From FEN-1139 sp964396375 (GTDB taxonomy: Bacteria > Myxococcota_A > Polyangia > Polyangiales > Polyangiaceae), in the NCBI GenBank assembly GCA_964396375.1, contig CAYNEY010000001.1, positions 62,001 to 126,000 of the forward strand: 64,000 nucleotides of DNA, in the 5' to 3' direction. Position 1 is the stretch's first letter; every line of letters starts with the position of its first letter. The translations under genes were made by a program, and so were the position numbers. This document shows positions 45,578-53,247 of this stretch, piece after piece. The notes beneath the pieces are model-generated. The model ran no database searches and was not told where the DNA came from. It saw only the letters and a program-made list of their open reading frames with translations.

Positions 45578-46459
45578 TCACGGCACCTCGTAGTAGGGGC
45601 GGGTTCCCCCTGCCCGCGCGGCGTACTCCCACTCGGCCTCCGTGGGGAGCCGGGCCCCGATGGCGGTGCAGAAGGCGATGGCATCATCGTAGGTGAGGAG
45701 TGACTGTGCGCATGGGTCGCAGACCGCGGCAGCCGGGGAGATCGCGAGCTGATTCCAGACCTCGAGCTGTGTCACCTCGGTCTGCATGAGCTTGAACGCG
45801 GGCACGGTGACGCTGTGGGCCGCTTGCTCGTTGGCCTGGCAGGCGGTGTCGCCCGCAGAACAACCCATGGTGAAGGTCCCCGCCGGAACGTCGACCCAGG
45901 TAGGATCGGCGATCAACATGCCTTCCGTCGGCACAGGGTCATTGACGCCCTTCGCGCAGCGCACACCCGGATGGATCGTGCCGTACACATTGGGCTTCGC
46001 CGCGTCGCGGTGGGAGACTCGAACCCCCGCCAGATCCGAGCCGAAGGCCCCACCCCGCAGGATCCGCATGGTGTCGCCGCTGGTCTCGTCGGTGACACAG
46101 TTGGTGGTCCAGGCGCTGCCGTCGCTGGGCGCTCCGGTGTAGTCGGCGTGGTAGCAATCGGCGACCCACTCGCCGATGTTGCCAAGCATATCGTACAGGC
46201 CGAACGTATTGGGCTGCTTGGTCTTGCCCTCCACCGCTGAGCCCGTGGTGTTGTCCGTGTAGATGGCGATGGTCTGCACGTAGGCGGCATCCTGCACTGG
46301 TCCGGTGGAGACGCCGCCGGTTCCGCCCTCGCCCGTCACTGGTACGCCACCACCACCGCCGGCGCCGCCGATGGCGCCCATGCCACCTTCAGGATCATCC
46401 TCGCTGCAAGAGAGCGCGCCGAGGGTTGCGACCAGTAGGGCAAGTCCGAATAGTTTCAT
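45578..46459 (-). CDS. SUMF1/FGE-fold lipoprotein with circularly permuted halves
   Basis: 293 residues; AAGGAG precedes the ATG at 46459 by nine bases. Lipobox LGALSC (Cys18), Gly-rich stalk to about residue 52. Residues 58-172 correspond to the C-terminal half of canonical SUMF1/FGE-sulfatase domains: NTFGLYDMLGNIGEWVADCY (84-103), MRILRGGAF (131-139), HPGVRC (163-168). Residues 187-293 correspond to the N-terminal half: TWVDVPAGTFTMGCS, HSVTVPAFKLMQTEVTQLEV, and RLPTEAEWEYAARAGG. The protein then ends, so the halves are in reversed order. The catalytic Cys pair of FGE after the RGG motif is not present, so formylglycine formation is unlikely. A binding or structural role is inferred. Confidence 0.88.
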   Translation of the reverse strand: MKLFGLALLVATLGALSCSEDDPEGGMGAIGGAGGGGGVPVTGEGGTGGVSTGPVQDAAYVQTIAIYTDNTTGSAVEGKTKQPNTFGLYDMLGNIGEWVADCYHADYTGAPSDGSAWTTNCVTDETSGDTMRILRGGAFGSDLAGVRVSHRDAAKPNVYGTIHPGVRCAKGVNDPVPTEGMLIADPTWVDVPAGTFTMGCSAGDTACQANEQAAHSVTVPAFKLMQTEVTQLEVWNQLAISPAAAVCDPCAQSLLTYDDAIAFCTAIGARLPTEAEWEYAARAGGTRPYYEVP

Positions 46460-46738
46460 CTGCAGGCTCTCCTTTTTGTCTCGTTTCGGGCACTTCTGGC
46501 ACAGAGTCTACGACGCTGCGTCACTTAGGGCGCCCCATTGTTCACTCAGCTGTCACTCGACCGACGTCGATCGATGGGCACACGGAGACACGGCCCAGCC
46601 TAGCCGATGGGCAAAGGTTCGGTGTGATTCCGCACCGTTGGAATCACGGGCCCGCGAGGTCGGCCAGGCGTTCGCGTGTGACGGACGTGCCGTTACACGA
46701 TCGGTAATCAGCCAGTGTGGGAAGGCACCCTCCACGGC
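46460..46738. other. Intergenic region between the SUMF1-like gene and lipoprotein copy 1
   Basis: This 279-base region holds the ribosome binding site and probable promoter of the SUMF1-like gene. The leader bases GAGACAAAAAGGAG resemble GAGACAAGGAG before copy 1 (47684-47694). Open frames here are short and have no domain. I see no strong terminator for copy 1. Confidence 0.5.
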
Positions 46739-47680
46739 TCACGATCTGCCGGTCGTCACGGCGAAACAGTACCAGCCTCCGTAGCCACCGCCTGCACCTA
46801 CCCCTTCGCGGGCATTGGGTGCATCCGAGGGAGCGTACTCACAATCGCCCATGGAGTTGGTGGTGTTGATGCAGCGGCCGCAGCCTTCCATCTCATGAGC
46901 CTGGATCCAGTGTGCGGAGCCGGCGTCGGTGGAGTTGAGCTGGCGTGGCCAGGTGTGTCCCTGAGCGGGATAGCCGCGACCATTGGAGGTGCTGTCGGTC
47001 CAGCCGAAGCAGTTGTTCTCATCATCTCCGTTGCCGTAGAGCGTGCCTTGGCGGTTGCTACCCGTCAGCGTGTCGTGGGTGTCCTTGTTGCCGTAGTCGT
47101 GGACGCACACGCCGTAGGCGTCGGTGAGGCATTGATTGAAGGGCCAGTTTTGGCGTCCGTCGTTCCACACCGTCTCCGTCGACCCGGCGGGGCGCACCTG
47201 AAGCAGCCCAGCGACGTTCTCGGCCATGAGCAACCCGCGTGCGTTGTACCAGGGACCCGTGCCGATACGATCGATGGCGTTCTCCGCCGCCGTGCTGAGG
47301 AACGCACGCCAGGTGAGATCTGGCTGCCACAGGGTGACGCTGCCTGCCACACGGTTCGCGATCTCGGTGCAGTAGGCGTCGGCGCCTGCAAGCCCGCCCA
47401 GATCACCCCCGAGACCCGCCGCATCGCCGTGGAGTTCTTGGCTCTTCTCCTGTAAGAACGCCATGTCGACCACGAAGAAGCTGAAGGTTCCTTCAGCGAT
47501 GGTGGAGGTTCCCGTCGTTCCGCCCGAGCCTCCCGGTGCGGGGGCGCCCCCACCGCCACCTGCTCCAGGAACTCCGCTCGTCCCACCGGTCGAGTCGCTT
47601 CCGTCTGCGCTGTCATCTTCGCCGGAACAGCTGAGAGTGGTCAGTCCTATCAAGTACAAGCAAGAGATCAGAACTTTCAC
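46739..47680 (-). CDS. Endostatin/DUF1554-like lipoprotein, copy 1
   Basis: 313 residues from a GTG at 47680 with AAGGAG nine bases upstream. Lipobox TTLSC (Cys18), short Gly/Ser/Thr stalk (about 28-60), then a 250-residue domain: GTFSFFVVDMAFLQEKSQEL, GGLAGADAYCTEIANRV, TWRAFLSTAAENAIDRI, GPWYNARGLLMAENVAGLL, VWNDGRQNWPFNQCLTDAYG, NNCFGWTDS, and YGGWYCFAVTTG. The Cys, WRAFLS, and late NCxGWT/YCFAV features follow the endostatin-like/DUF1554 pattern known from Leptospira adhesins and collagen XVIII. Binding to a surface or matrix ligand is inferred. It lies 34 bases after copy 2's stop, so it is probably co-transcribed with copy 2. Confidence 0.8.
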   Translation of the reverse strand: MKVLISCLYLIGLTTLSCSGEDDSADGSDSTGGTSGVPGAGGGGGAPAPGGSGGTTGTSTIAEGTFSFFVVDMAFLQEKSQELHGDAAGLGGDLGGLAGADAYCTEIANRVAGSVTLWQPDLTWRAFLSTAAENAIDRIGTGPWYNARGLLMAENVAGLLQVRPAGSTETVWNDGRQNWPFNQCLTDAYGVCVHDYGNKDTHDTLTGSNRQGTLYGNGDDENNCFGWTDSTSNGRGYPAQGHTWPRQLNSTDAGSAHWIQAHEMEGCGRCINTTNSMGDCEYAPSDAPNAREGVGAGGGYGGWYCFAVTTGRS

Positions 47681-47714
47681 GATTCAAGGCTCCTTGTCTC
47701 GGGCAGTTCGACCA

Positions 47715-48992
47715 TCAATGACTGCCAGCGGTGACGGCGAAGCAGTACCAAGCGCCGTAACCGCCGTCGGCACCGACGCCCTCGCGTGCGCTAGGGTCTT
47801 CGCTGGGGGCATACTCGCAGTCCCCATTTGCATCGGTGGTGTTGATGCAGCGCCCACAGCCCGCCATGTCGTGAGCCTGGATCCAATGGGCTGAATCCGC
47901 CTGGGTGGAGTTGAGCTGGCGCGGCCAGGTGTGACCCTGTGCTGGGAAACCGTGACCGTTGGTGGTGCCGTCGGTCCAGCCGAAGCAGTTGTTCTCGTCG
48001 TCGCCATTGCCGTAGAGCGTGCCCTCTCGTGTGCTGCCCGTCAGCGTGTCGTGGGTGTCGTTGTTGCCGTAGTCGTGCACACAGACACCGTAGGCGTCGG
48101 TGAGACACTGATTGAAGGGCCAATCCTGACGGCCGTCGTTCCACACTACCTCCGTCGAACCCGCGGGGCGCACCTGGAGCAGGCCAGCGATGTTCTCGGC
48201 CATGAGCAGGCCGCGGGCGTTGTACCAGGGTCCCGTGCCGATGCGATCGATGGCGTTTTCGGCGGCGGTGCTGAGGAAGGCACGCCAGGTGAGCCCGGGT
48301 TGCCAGAGCGTGACGCTGCCCGCCACGCTGTTCGCGATCTCGGTGCAGTAAGCATCCGCTCCTGCGAGTCCTCCGAGGTTTCCACCAAGCCCTGCGTCAT
48401 CACCATAGAGTTCTTGGCTCTTGGCTTGCAGGAACGCCAAATCCACCACGAAGAAGCTGAAGGTGCCTTCGGCGATGGTGCTCGTGCCTGTGGCACCACC
48501 TACGCCCGTGGCACCACCTACGCCCGTGGCACCACCTACGCCCGTGGCACCACCTACGCCCGTGGCACCACCCGCCCCCTGACCGCTCACACAGGTCCAG
48601 GTACTGGTCGCCGCGTCACAGGTGCAGGTGCGGTTCGAGCGCACACAGGGAACCGTATCGATCGCAGGATTACACTCGTCACCGGTTTGCACACCCTGGA
48701 TGCAGGTGCTCTCTCCGGTCGCGCCGCCGCTGCCTACCGTGCCGCCCGCTCCCGGCTCGGTCGATCCGCCCGCTCCCGGCTCGGTCGATCCGCCCGCCGC
48801 AGTTGCCGTTGCGCCCGACGTGCTGCCCCCCGAACTTTCATTCATGAAGCCGCCGAGACCGACTGCGCCCCCGGTGGCTGATGCGGGCTCCTCGCCGCTG
48901 TCACCTCCACTGCAACCGAGGAGCAAGCTGCCAAGGGCGAGGAGCGACAAACCAGCGAGGCGGATCTGGGACGCAGAGCTTTGATTTCGCAT
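47715..48992 (-). CDS. Endostatin/DUF1554-like lipoprotein, copy 2, with Cys-rich insert
   Basis: 425 residues from ATG 48992. Lipobox GSLLLGC, stalk with GSTEPGAGG repeats, then a small Cys-rich module unique to this copy (STCIQGVQTGDECNPAIDT, RTCTCDAATSTWTCVSG). A second stalk of four GATGVG repeats follows, then the domain shared with copies 1 and 3 (AGADAYCTEIANSV, TWRAFLSTAAENAIDRIG, YGAWYCFAVTAG). Its upstream region contains the conserved block at 49043-49083. Same proposed role as copy 1. Its near-identical domain and different stalk show recent duplication with stalk remodelling. Confidence 0.82.
   Translation of the reverse strand: MRNQSSASQIRLAGLSLLALGSLLLGCSGGDSGEEPASATGGAVGLGGFMNESSGGSTSGATATAAGGSTEPGAGGSTEPGAGGTVGSGGATGESTCIQGVQTGDECNPAIDTVPCVRSNRTCTCDAATSTWTCVSGQGAGGATGVGGATGVGGATGVGGATGVGGATGTSTIAEGTFSFFVVDLAFLQAKSQELYGDDAGLGGNLGGLAGADAYCTEIANSVAGSVTLWQPGLTWRAFLSTAAENAIDRIGTGPWYNARGLLMAENIAGLLQVRPAGSTEVVWNDGRQDWPFNQCLTDAYGVCVHDYGNNDTHDTLTGSTREGTLYGNGDDENNCFGWTDGTTNGHGFPAQGHTWPRQLNSTQADSAHWIQAHDMAGCGRCINTTDANGDCEYAPSEDPSAREGVGADGGYGAWYCFAVTAGSH
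48492..48563 (-). repeat. 18-bp tandem repeat in the stalk of copy 2
   Basis: Four perfect 18-bp units (48492-48509, 48510-48527, 48528-48545, 48546-48563) and a partial fifth. Each encodes a six-residue Gly-Ala-Thr-Gly-Val-Gly type unit on the minus strand, so slippage would change stalk length without changing frame. Confidence 0.9.
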
Positions 48993-49042
48993 GGAAGAGA
49001 CCGTGGTAGTAAGAAGGCTCACCAACGAGAAGAAATGGGAAC

Positions 49043-49083
49043 GTGACAGAAGTGTGTCGGTCCCGACGTCACGGCTCAGATTT
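49043..49083 (-). promoter_or_regulatory. Conserved upstream block of copy 2
   Basis: GTGACAGAAGTGTGTCG (49043-49059) and CACGGCTCAGATTT (49070-49083), written on the plus strand, recur upstream of copy 3 with the same 27-base offset and nearly the same distance to the start (51 versus 50 bases). The 10 bases between are not conserved. This is the pattern expected of a shared two-element promoter. Confidence 0.6.
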
Positions 49084-49156
49084 GTTATCTCGAGCGCCTG
49101 TTACACGAAGGGGAATGTGCGCCACAGGGTGAGGCAAGAGCAGCACCTCCCACGAC

Positions 49157-50570
49157 TCAGGAGCGCCCAGCCGTGACGGCGAAGCAGTACCAGCCGCCGA
49201 AGCCGCCATCTGCGCCTACGCCTTCTCGAGAAGAAGGATCTTCGGTTGGAGCGTATTCGCAGTCGCCGTTGAAGTCCGTCGTGTTGATGCAGCGCCCACA
49301 GCCCGCCATTTCGTGAGCCTGGATCCAGTGTGCTGCATCCGCTTGGGTAGAGTTGAGTTGGCGGGGCCAAGTGTGCCCCTGAGCGGGGAACCCTTGCCCA
49401 TTGGTGGTGCTGTCGGTCCAGCCGAAGCAGTTGTTCTCATCATCCCCGTTGCCGTAGAGGCGCCCTTCGCGGGTGCTGCCGGTGAGGGTGTCGTGGGTGT
49501 CATTGTTGCCGTAGTCGTGGACGCACACGCCATAGGCGTCGGTGAGGCATTGATTGAAGGGCCAGTCCTGGCGCCCGTCATTCCACACGATCTCCGTCGA
49601 GCCAGCGGGGCGCACCTGGAGCAGGCCGTTGATGTCCTCGGCCATGAGCAGACCACGGGCGTTGTACCAGGGCCCCGTGCCGATCCGGTCGATCGCGTCT
49701 TCCGCGGCGGTGCTGAGGAACGCGTGCCAAGTGAGCCCGGGCTGCCACAAGGTGACGCTTCCCGCTACGCTGTTTGCGATCTCGGTGCAGTAGGCATCTG
49801 CCCCCGCGAGTCCGCCGAGATCACCGCCCAGCCCTGCTGCATCACCGTAGAGTTCTTGGCTCTTCTGCTGCAAGAACGCCATGTCCACGACGAAGAAGCT
49901 GAAGGTGCCCTCGGCGATCGTTGGGGTGCTTGTGGAACCACCGACGCCTGTGTCTCCACCGACGCCTGTGTCTCCACCGACGCCTGTGTCTCCACCGACG
50001 CCTGTGTCTCNNNNNNNNNNNNNNNNNNNNNNNNNNNNNNNNNNNNNNNNNNNNNNNNNNNNNNNNNNNNNNNNNNNNNNNNNNNNNNNNNNNNNNNNNN
50101 NNNNNNNNNNCGGTGGCGCCGCCCTGACCGATGATGGTGGCACCGCCTTCTCCGAAGCTACCGCCCTGACCGACGACGATGGCACCGCCCTGACCGACGA
50201 CGATGGCACCGCCCTGACCGACGACGATGGCGCCGCCCTGACCGACGACGGTGGCACCGCCCTGACCGACGACGATGGCACCGCCCTGACCGATGATGGT
50301 GGCGCCGCCTTCTCCGAAGCTGCCGCCTTGCCCGACGACGGTGGCGCCGCCCTGACCGACGACGGTGGCGCCACTCTGACCGACCGTGCCATCCAGGTCG
50401 AGGTTGCCGCCCGCACCCGACATGGCAGACCCGCTGGTGCCACCGATGGGTAGCGCGCCGCCTGTCGAGGCTGCGCTTTCTTCCCCAGAGTCATTGCTCC
50501 CGCAGCCGGCGAAGGCGACAAGGGTGAAGAGGATTGCGGGTGCAAGAAGGGGACGAGAGAGAGGGCTCAT
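49157..50570 (-). CDS. Endostatin/DUF1554-like lipoprotein, copy 3 (contains gap)
   Basis: Starts at ATG 50570 with lipobox VAFAGC; a 100-N gap (50011-50110) splits the stalk and shifts the apparent frame, so the protein must be read from both sides. Before the gap the stalk is a run of 8-residue units such as GGATVVGQ and GGAIVVGQ. After the gap it changes to GGDTGV units. The domain is nearly that of copies 1 and 2 (AGADAYCTEIANSV, TWHAFLSTAAEDAIDRIG, GCGRCINTTDFNGDCEYAP, YCFAVTAGRS). True stalk length is unknown. The promoter block at 50620-50660 and a palindrome at 50595-50616 lie upstream. Confidence 0.82.
49938..50385 (-). repeat. Stalk repeats of copy 3 with assembly gap
   Basis: Four perfect 18-bp units (49938-50009) coding GGDTGV-type sequence run into the gap at 50011-50110. 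Beyond it, 50111 to about 50385 holds variants of a 24-bp unit coding GGAxVVGQ, interspersed with GSFGEGGATIIGQ. Two different repeat families therefore meet within one stalk. Confidence 0.85.
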
Positions 50571-50594
50571 GGATCACCAGTCGGAGTTGCGCGC

Positions 50595-50616
50595 CGCGTG
50601 ACGCAAGTGTCACGCG
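50595..50616. promoter_or_regulatory. 22-bp palindrome upstream of copy 3
   Basis: CGCGTGAC (50595-50602) and GTCACGCG (50609-50616) around a 6-base centre, 25 bases before the copy 3 start and just inside the conserved block. It is absent upstream of copy 2. It could be an operator or a leader hairpin. Confidence 0.35.
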
Positions 50617-50619
50617 ACA

Positions 50620-50660
50620 GTGGCAGAAGTGTGGCGAATACCTGAACACGGCTCAGATTT
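50620..50660 (-). promoter_or_regulatory. Conserved upstream block of copy 3
   Basis: GTGGCAGAAGTGTGGCG (50620-50636) differs from the copy 2 element at two of 17 positions, and CACGGCTCAGATTT (50647-50660) is identical over 14 bases. Spacing matches copy 2 exactly, while the intervening 10 bases differ. Probable promoter of copy 3. Confidence 0.6.
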
Positions 50661-50757
50661 CGTGGGTTGGCGGTGCCGCTTCGGAAAATTGTGCTGCCAG
50701 TGGATTATTCTCAGCAAGCTGGGGGCATGGGACCCTGGTGCCTGGCGGCCAGAGCGT

Positions 50758-51171
50758 TCATGGGGTGAGACCAGTGGTCACCGCGAAACAGTACCAGGCG
50801 CCATAACCCCCTTCGCCTCCGTGGCCGCTCTCCATGCTGTCCGTCACGTTGATGTTGCGGTTGCAGCCACTGATGTTGGGCCCCTGGTTGTGGGCGTATA
50901 TCCAGTGAGAGCCATTCTGATCGGTCCCATTGAGCTGCCTCGGCCAGCTGTGCCCGATGATGGGCGACCCGGATTCACTGTTGCTCGTCCAACCCCAGCA
51001 ATTGCGCTCGTCATCGTCGGAGCCAAAGAGTGGACCGTCGGGGATGATGGCCCGAACTCGGTTATTCCAGGAGTGTGTCGCTGTCACCCGAACGGCTCCC
51101 CAAACCTCCCACGGGCATGTGAGCCTACGGACACAATTGATGGACCTGCAGAGAAGCGCAGGCTGTGTTGC
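50758..51171 (-). pseudogene. Endostatin/DUF1554-like copy 4, truncated
   Basis: Only the C-terminal half of the domain is present: DGPLFGSDDDERNCWGWTS, IIGHSWPRQLNGTDQNGSHW, GCNRNINVTDSMESG, GGYGAWYCFAVTTG. The reading frame is open back to a stop at 51172-51174, and a GTG at 51087 is the first plausible start. No signal peptide, stalk or N-terminal half precedes it, and the stop of copy 5 lies at 51186. It is most like copy 5. It is probably a duplication remnant, though the open frame upstream (ALLCRSINCVRRLTCPWEV) looks partly protein-like. Confidence 0.65.
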
Positions 51172-51185
51172 TTATCAGGCAGGCG

Positions 51186-52652
51186 CTAGGGGAGCCGGCC
51201 GTCGGTGACTGCGAAGCAGTACCAGGCGCCGTAGCCGCCTTCCCCTCCCACACCGCTCTCCATCGTGTCCGTGACGTTGATGTTGCGGTTGCAGCCGTTG
51301 ATGTTGATGGGAAAGAGATTGTGGGTGTAGATCCAGTGCGCGTCGTTCTGGTCTTCGGAGTTGAGTTGGCGTGGCCAGGAGTGTCCGATCACGGGGCACT
51401 CCTCGCACTCCTCGAGGCTTGTCCAACCCCAACAGTTGTACTTGTCGTCGGCGTTGCTCAGCAGGCGACCTTCGGCGTTGCTGCCGGTCAGCGTGTCGTG
51501 GGAGTCGATCGAGTCGCCGTTTCTGTCTGAATGGACACACATTCCGTATTCGTCTGTCAGGCATTGGTTGAACGGCCAATCTTGGCGACCGTCATTCCAG
51601 ACTATTTCCGTCGAACCTGCGGGGCGCAGCTGGAGCAAGCCCGCGATGTCATCGGACATGAGTAGGCCCTTGGCGTTGTACCAGGGCCCCGTGCCGATCC
51701 GATCGATGGCATCCTCGGCTCGTGTGCTGAGGAATGCTCGCCAGGTCAACGCAGGATTGTAGGTGGTGATGGCGCCGCTCTCGTAGGCCAACTCCGCCGC
51801 CTCGGTGCAGTACGCATCGGCTCCCGCAAGGCCGCCGAGATCCCCACCCAGACCCTCCGTGTCGCCGTGGAGCTGCTCGCTCTTCGCAAGGATGTAGTCC
51901 ATGCTGACCACGAAGAAACTGAAGGTACCAACTGCGATGGGAAGTGGTGTGCCTGTGGCACCGCCTTCACCGGTCTGACCGCCCGAGCCTGTGGCGCCGC
52001 CTTCACCGGTCTGACCGCCTTGGCCCGTGGCGCCGCCTTCACCGGTCTGACCGCCTTGGCCCGTGGCGCCGCCTTGGCCCGTGGCGCCACCTTGGCCCGT
52101 GGCGCCGCCTTGGCCCGTGGCGCCGCCTTCACCGGTCTGACCGCCTTGGCCCGTGGCGCCGCCTTGGCCCGTGGCGCCNNNNNNNNNNNNNNNNNNNNNN
52201 NNNNNNNNNNNNNNNNNNNNNNNNNNNNNNNNNNNNNNNNNNNNNNNNNNNNNNNNNNNNNNNNNNNNNNNNNNNNNNCCGCCTTGGCCTGTGGCGCCGC
52301 CTTGGCTCGTGGTGCCGCCTTCACCGGTCTGACCGCCTTGGCCTGTGGCGCCGCCTTGGCTCGTGGTGCCGCCTTCACCGGTCTGACCGCCTTGGCCCGT
52401 GGCGCCGCCTTCACCGGTCTGACCGCCTTGGCCCGTGGCGCCGCCTGAGCCCGTGGCACCACCTTCGCCAGACGAACTCGATGTCATCCCGGTTGTCCCG
52501 CCAAGTTCGCCCAGTGCTCCGCCCGCGCTCGTGTCACCACCACTGCCCGCGCCTGGTTCCGTTGGCTCGAGAGTCCCGCAGCTCATGGTGGAAAGGGCGG
52601 CCAGTGAACCCAACCAACGCATTCCGTGCGCGAAGGTGTTGCTGCTCTTCAT
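51186..52652 (-). CDS. Endostatin/DUF1554-like lipoprotein, copy 5 (contains gap)
   Basis: Starts at ATG 52652 with GGAG six bases upstream. Signal with lipobox LSTMSC. The stalk is a very long run of GGATGQ and GGQTGE units interrupted by a 100-N gap (52179-52278). The domain is the more divergent subgroup: VGTFSFFVVSMDYILAKSEQ, AGADAYCTEAAELAYESGA, TWRAFLSTRAEDAIDRIG, RNGDSIDSHDTLTGSNAEG, YNCWGWTSLEECEECP, NINGCNRNINVTDTMESG. It shares these late motifs with truncated copy 4. No upstream block like that of copies 2 and 3 is present, so it may be regulated separately. Confidence 0.82.
   Translation of the reverse strand: MKSSNTFAHGMRWLGSLAALSTMSCGTLEPTEPGAGSGGDTSAGGALGELGGTTGMTSSSSGEGGATGSGGATGQGGQTGEGGATGQGGQTGEGGTTSQGGATGQGGQTGEGGTTSQGGATGQGXXXXXXXXXXXXXXXXXXXXXXXXXXXXXXXXXXGATGQGGATGQGGQTGEGGATGQGGATGQGGATGQGGATGQGGQTGEGGATGQGGQTGEGGATGSGGQTGEGGATGTPLPIAVGTFSFFVVSMDYILAKSEQLHGDTEGLGGDLGGLAGADAYCTEAAELAYESGAITTYNPALTWRAFLSTRAEDAIDRIGTGPWYNAKGLLMSDDIAGLLQLRPAGSTEIVWNDGRQDWPFNQCLTDEYGMCVHSDRNGDSIDSHDTLTGSNAEGRLLSNADDKYNCWGWTSLEECEECPVIGHSWPRQLNSEDQNDAHWIYTHNLFPININGCNRNINVTDTMESGVGGEGGYGAWYCFAVTDGRLP
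51955..52460 (-). repeat. Stalk repeats of copy 5 with assembly gap
   Basis: Tandem 18-bp units of the kind GGCGCCGCCTTGGCCCGT and GGCGCCGCCTTCACCGGT (plus-strand text) fill 51955-52178 and 52279-52460, with the gap 52179-52278 between. They encode alternating GGATGQ and GGQTGE. This is the longest stalk in the family; the real length is unknown. Confidence 0.88.
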
Positions 52653-52996
52653 GAATGGCTCCGGCCCCCAGCGATGGCGTCGTGCATAGCTCCACGTGGC
52701 GTGATGAGTGAGAGAAAGCGAGGCACGATTGACAGGCAGGGATAGCAGCTTCTTTTCCGTGTCACCAGGCGGCCTCGGCTCCGCCAGCCTGTTCTTTCGT
52801 CATTTCTAATCTTCTTTTTCTGCCTCAGAGCTCCGGCATCTGCGCCAAGTGGCTCTGGCTTCGATGTGGTACACTGTAGTTGTCGGGGAGGGCAGCTTGC
52901 GCCACGACGGAAACGTCTTCGGCTGTGCTGGGTGCCGCGTGAGAGCTCTCCTCGACCAGGCAGAACCGCTGATACAAGAAGTGAGAGATGTCGACC
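52653..52996. other. Divergent intergenic region before the small Cys/Trp-rich gene
   Basis: 344 bases between two divergent starts (copy 5 leftward, small protein rightward). The stretch 52780-52830 is AT-rich (CTTCTTTTTCTGCC). It should contain both promoters. No shared block of the copy 2/3 type, no clear hairpin and no further gene are visible. Confidence 0.5.
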
Positions 52997-53197
52997 ATGG
53001 CCGAACACTCCTGCGAAAACTGTAAGCTGCGTGCTCGCTACGACCAGAACCCACGCTCACTGCTTGGGCGCGTCTGGCGTTGGCATGCCAATTTCTGTCC
53101 GGGGCTTCGCGGGTACTTGCGGTTGCTGCCCGAAGACAAGCGTGCAGAATTCATCGAGCGTTACAGGCTCGAGCCACGAGCCGAGCACCGCGTCTGA
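52997..53197 (+). CDS. Small Cys/Trp-rich conserved-looking protein
   Basis: 66 residues from ATG 52997 (GAGAG nine bases upstream); ATG 52988 would add three residues. MAEHSCENCKLRARYDQNPR contains a CxxC, then GRVWRWHANFCPGLRGYLRL with a third Cys, and a charged helical end (LPEDKRAEFIERYRLEP). The three Cys and a His could bind a metal or cluster. I recall similar short sequences in other deltaproteobacterial-type genomes but know no function. It stands alone, convergent with pyrE. Confidence 0.65.
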   Translation: MAEHSCENCKLRARYDQNPRSLLGRVWRWHANFCPGLRGYLRLLPEDKRAEFIERYRLEPRAEHRV

Positions 53198-53247
53198 GAT
53201 GGCAGCGTGAAGAGCTGGGAAGGCATCAGCTCGGAGCCGATGACGCC

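Noticed and set aside
46491..46502. CACTTCTGGCAC upstream of the SUMF1-like gene, similar to the copy 2/3 promoter element
   Set aside because: It is in the opposite orientation, the second element is missing, and 11 of 12 matching bases may be coincidence.
48492..52460. A CRISPR array suggested by regular repeats
   Set aside because: The units are contiguous and in frame with no unique spacers, and no cas gene is present.
51867..52654. Plus-strand frames of Leu/Ala/Gly repeats over the stalk of copy 5
   Set aside because: Tandem repeats leave several frames open. The minus-strand frame has signal, lipobox and domain.
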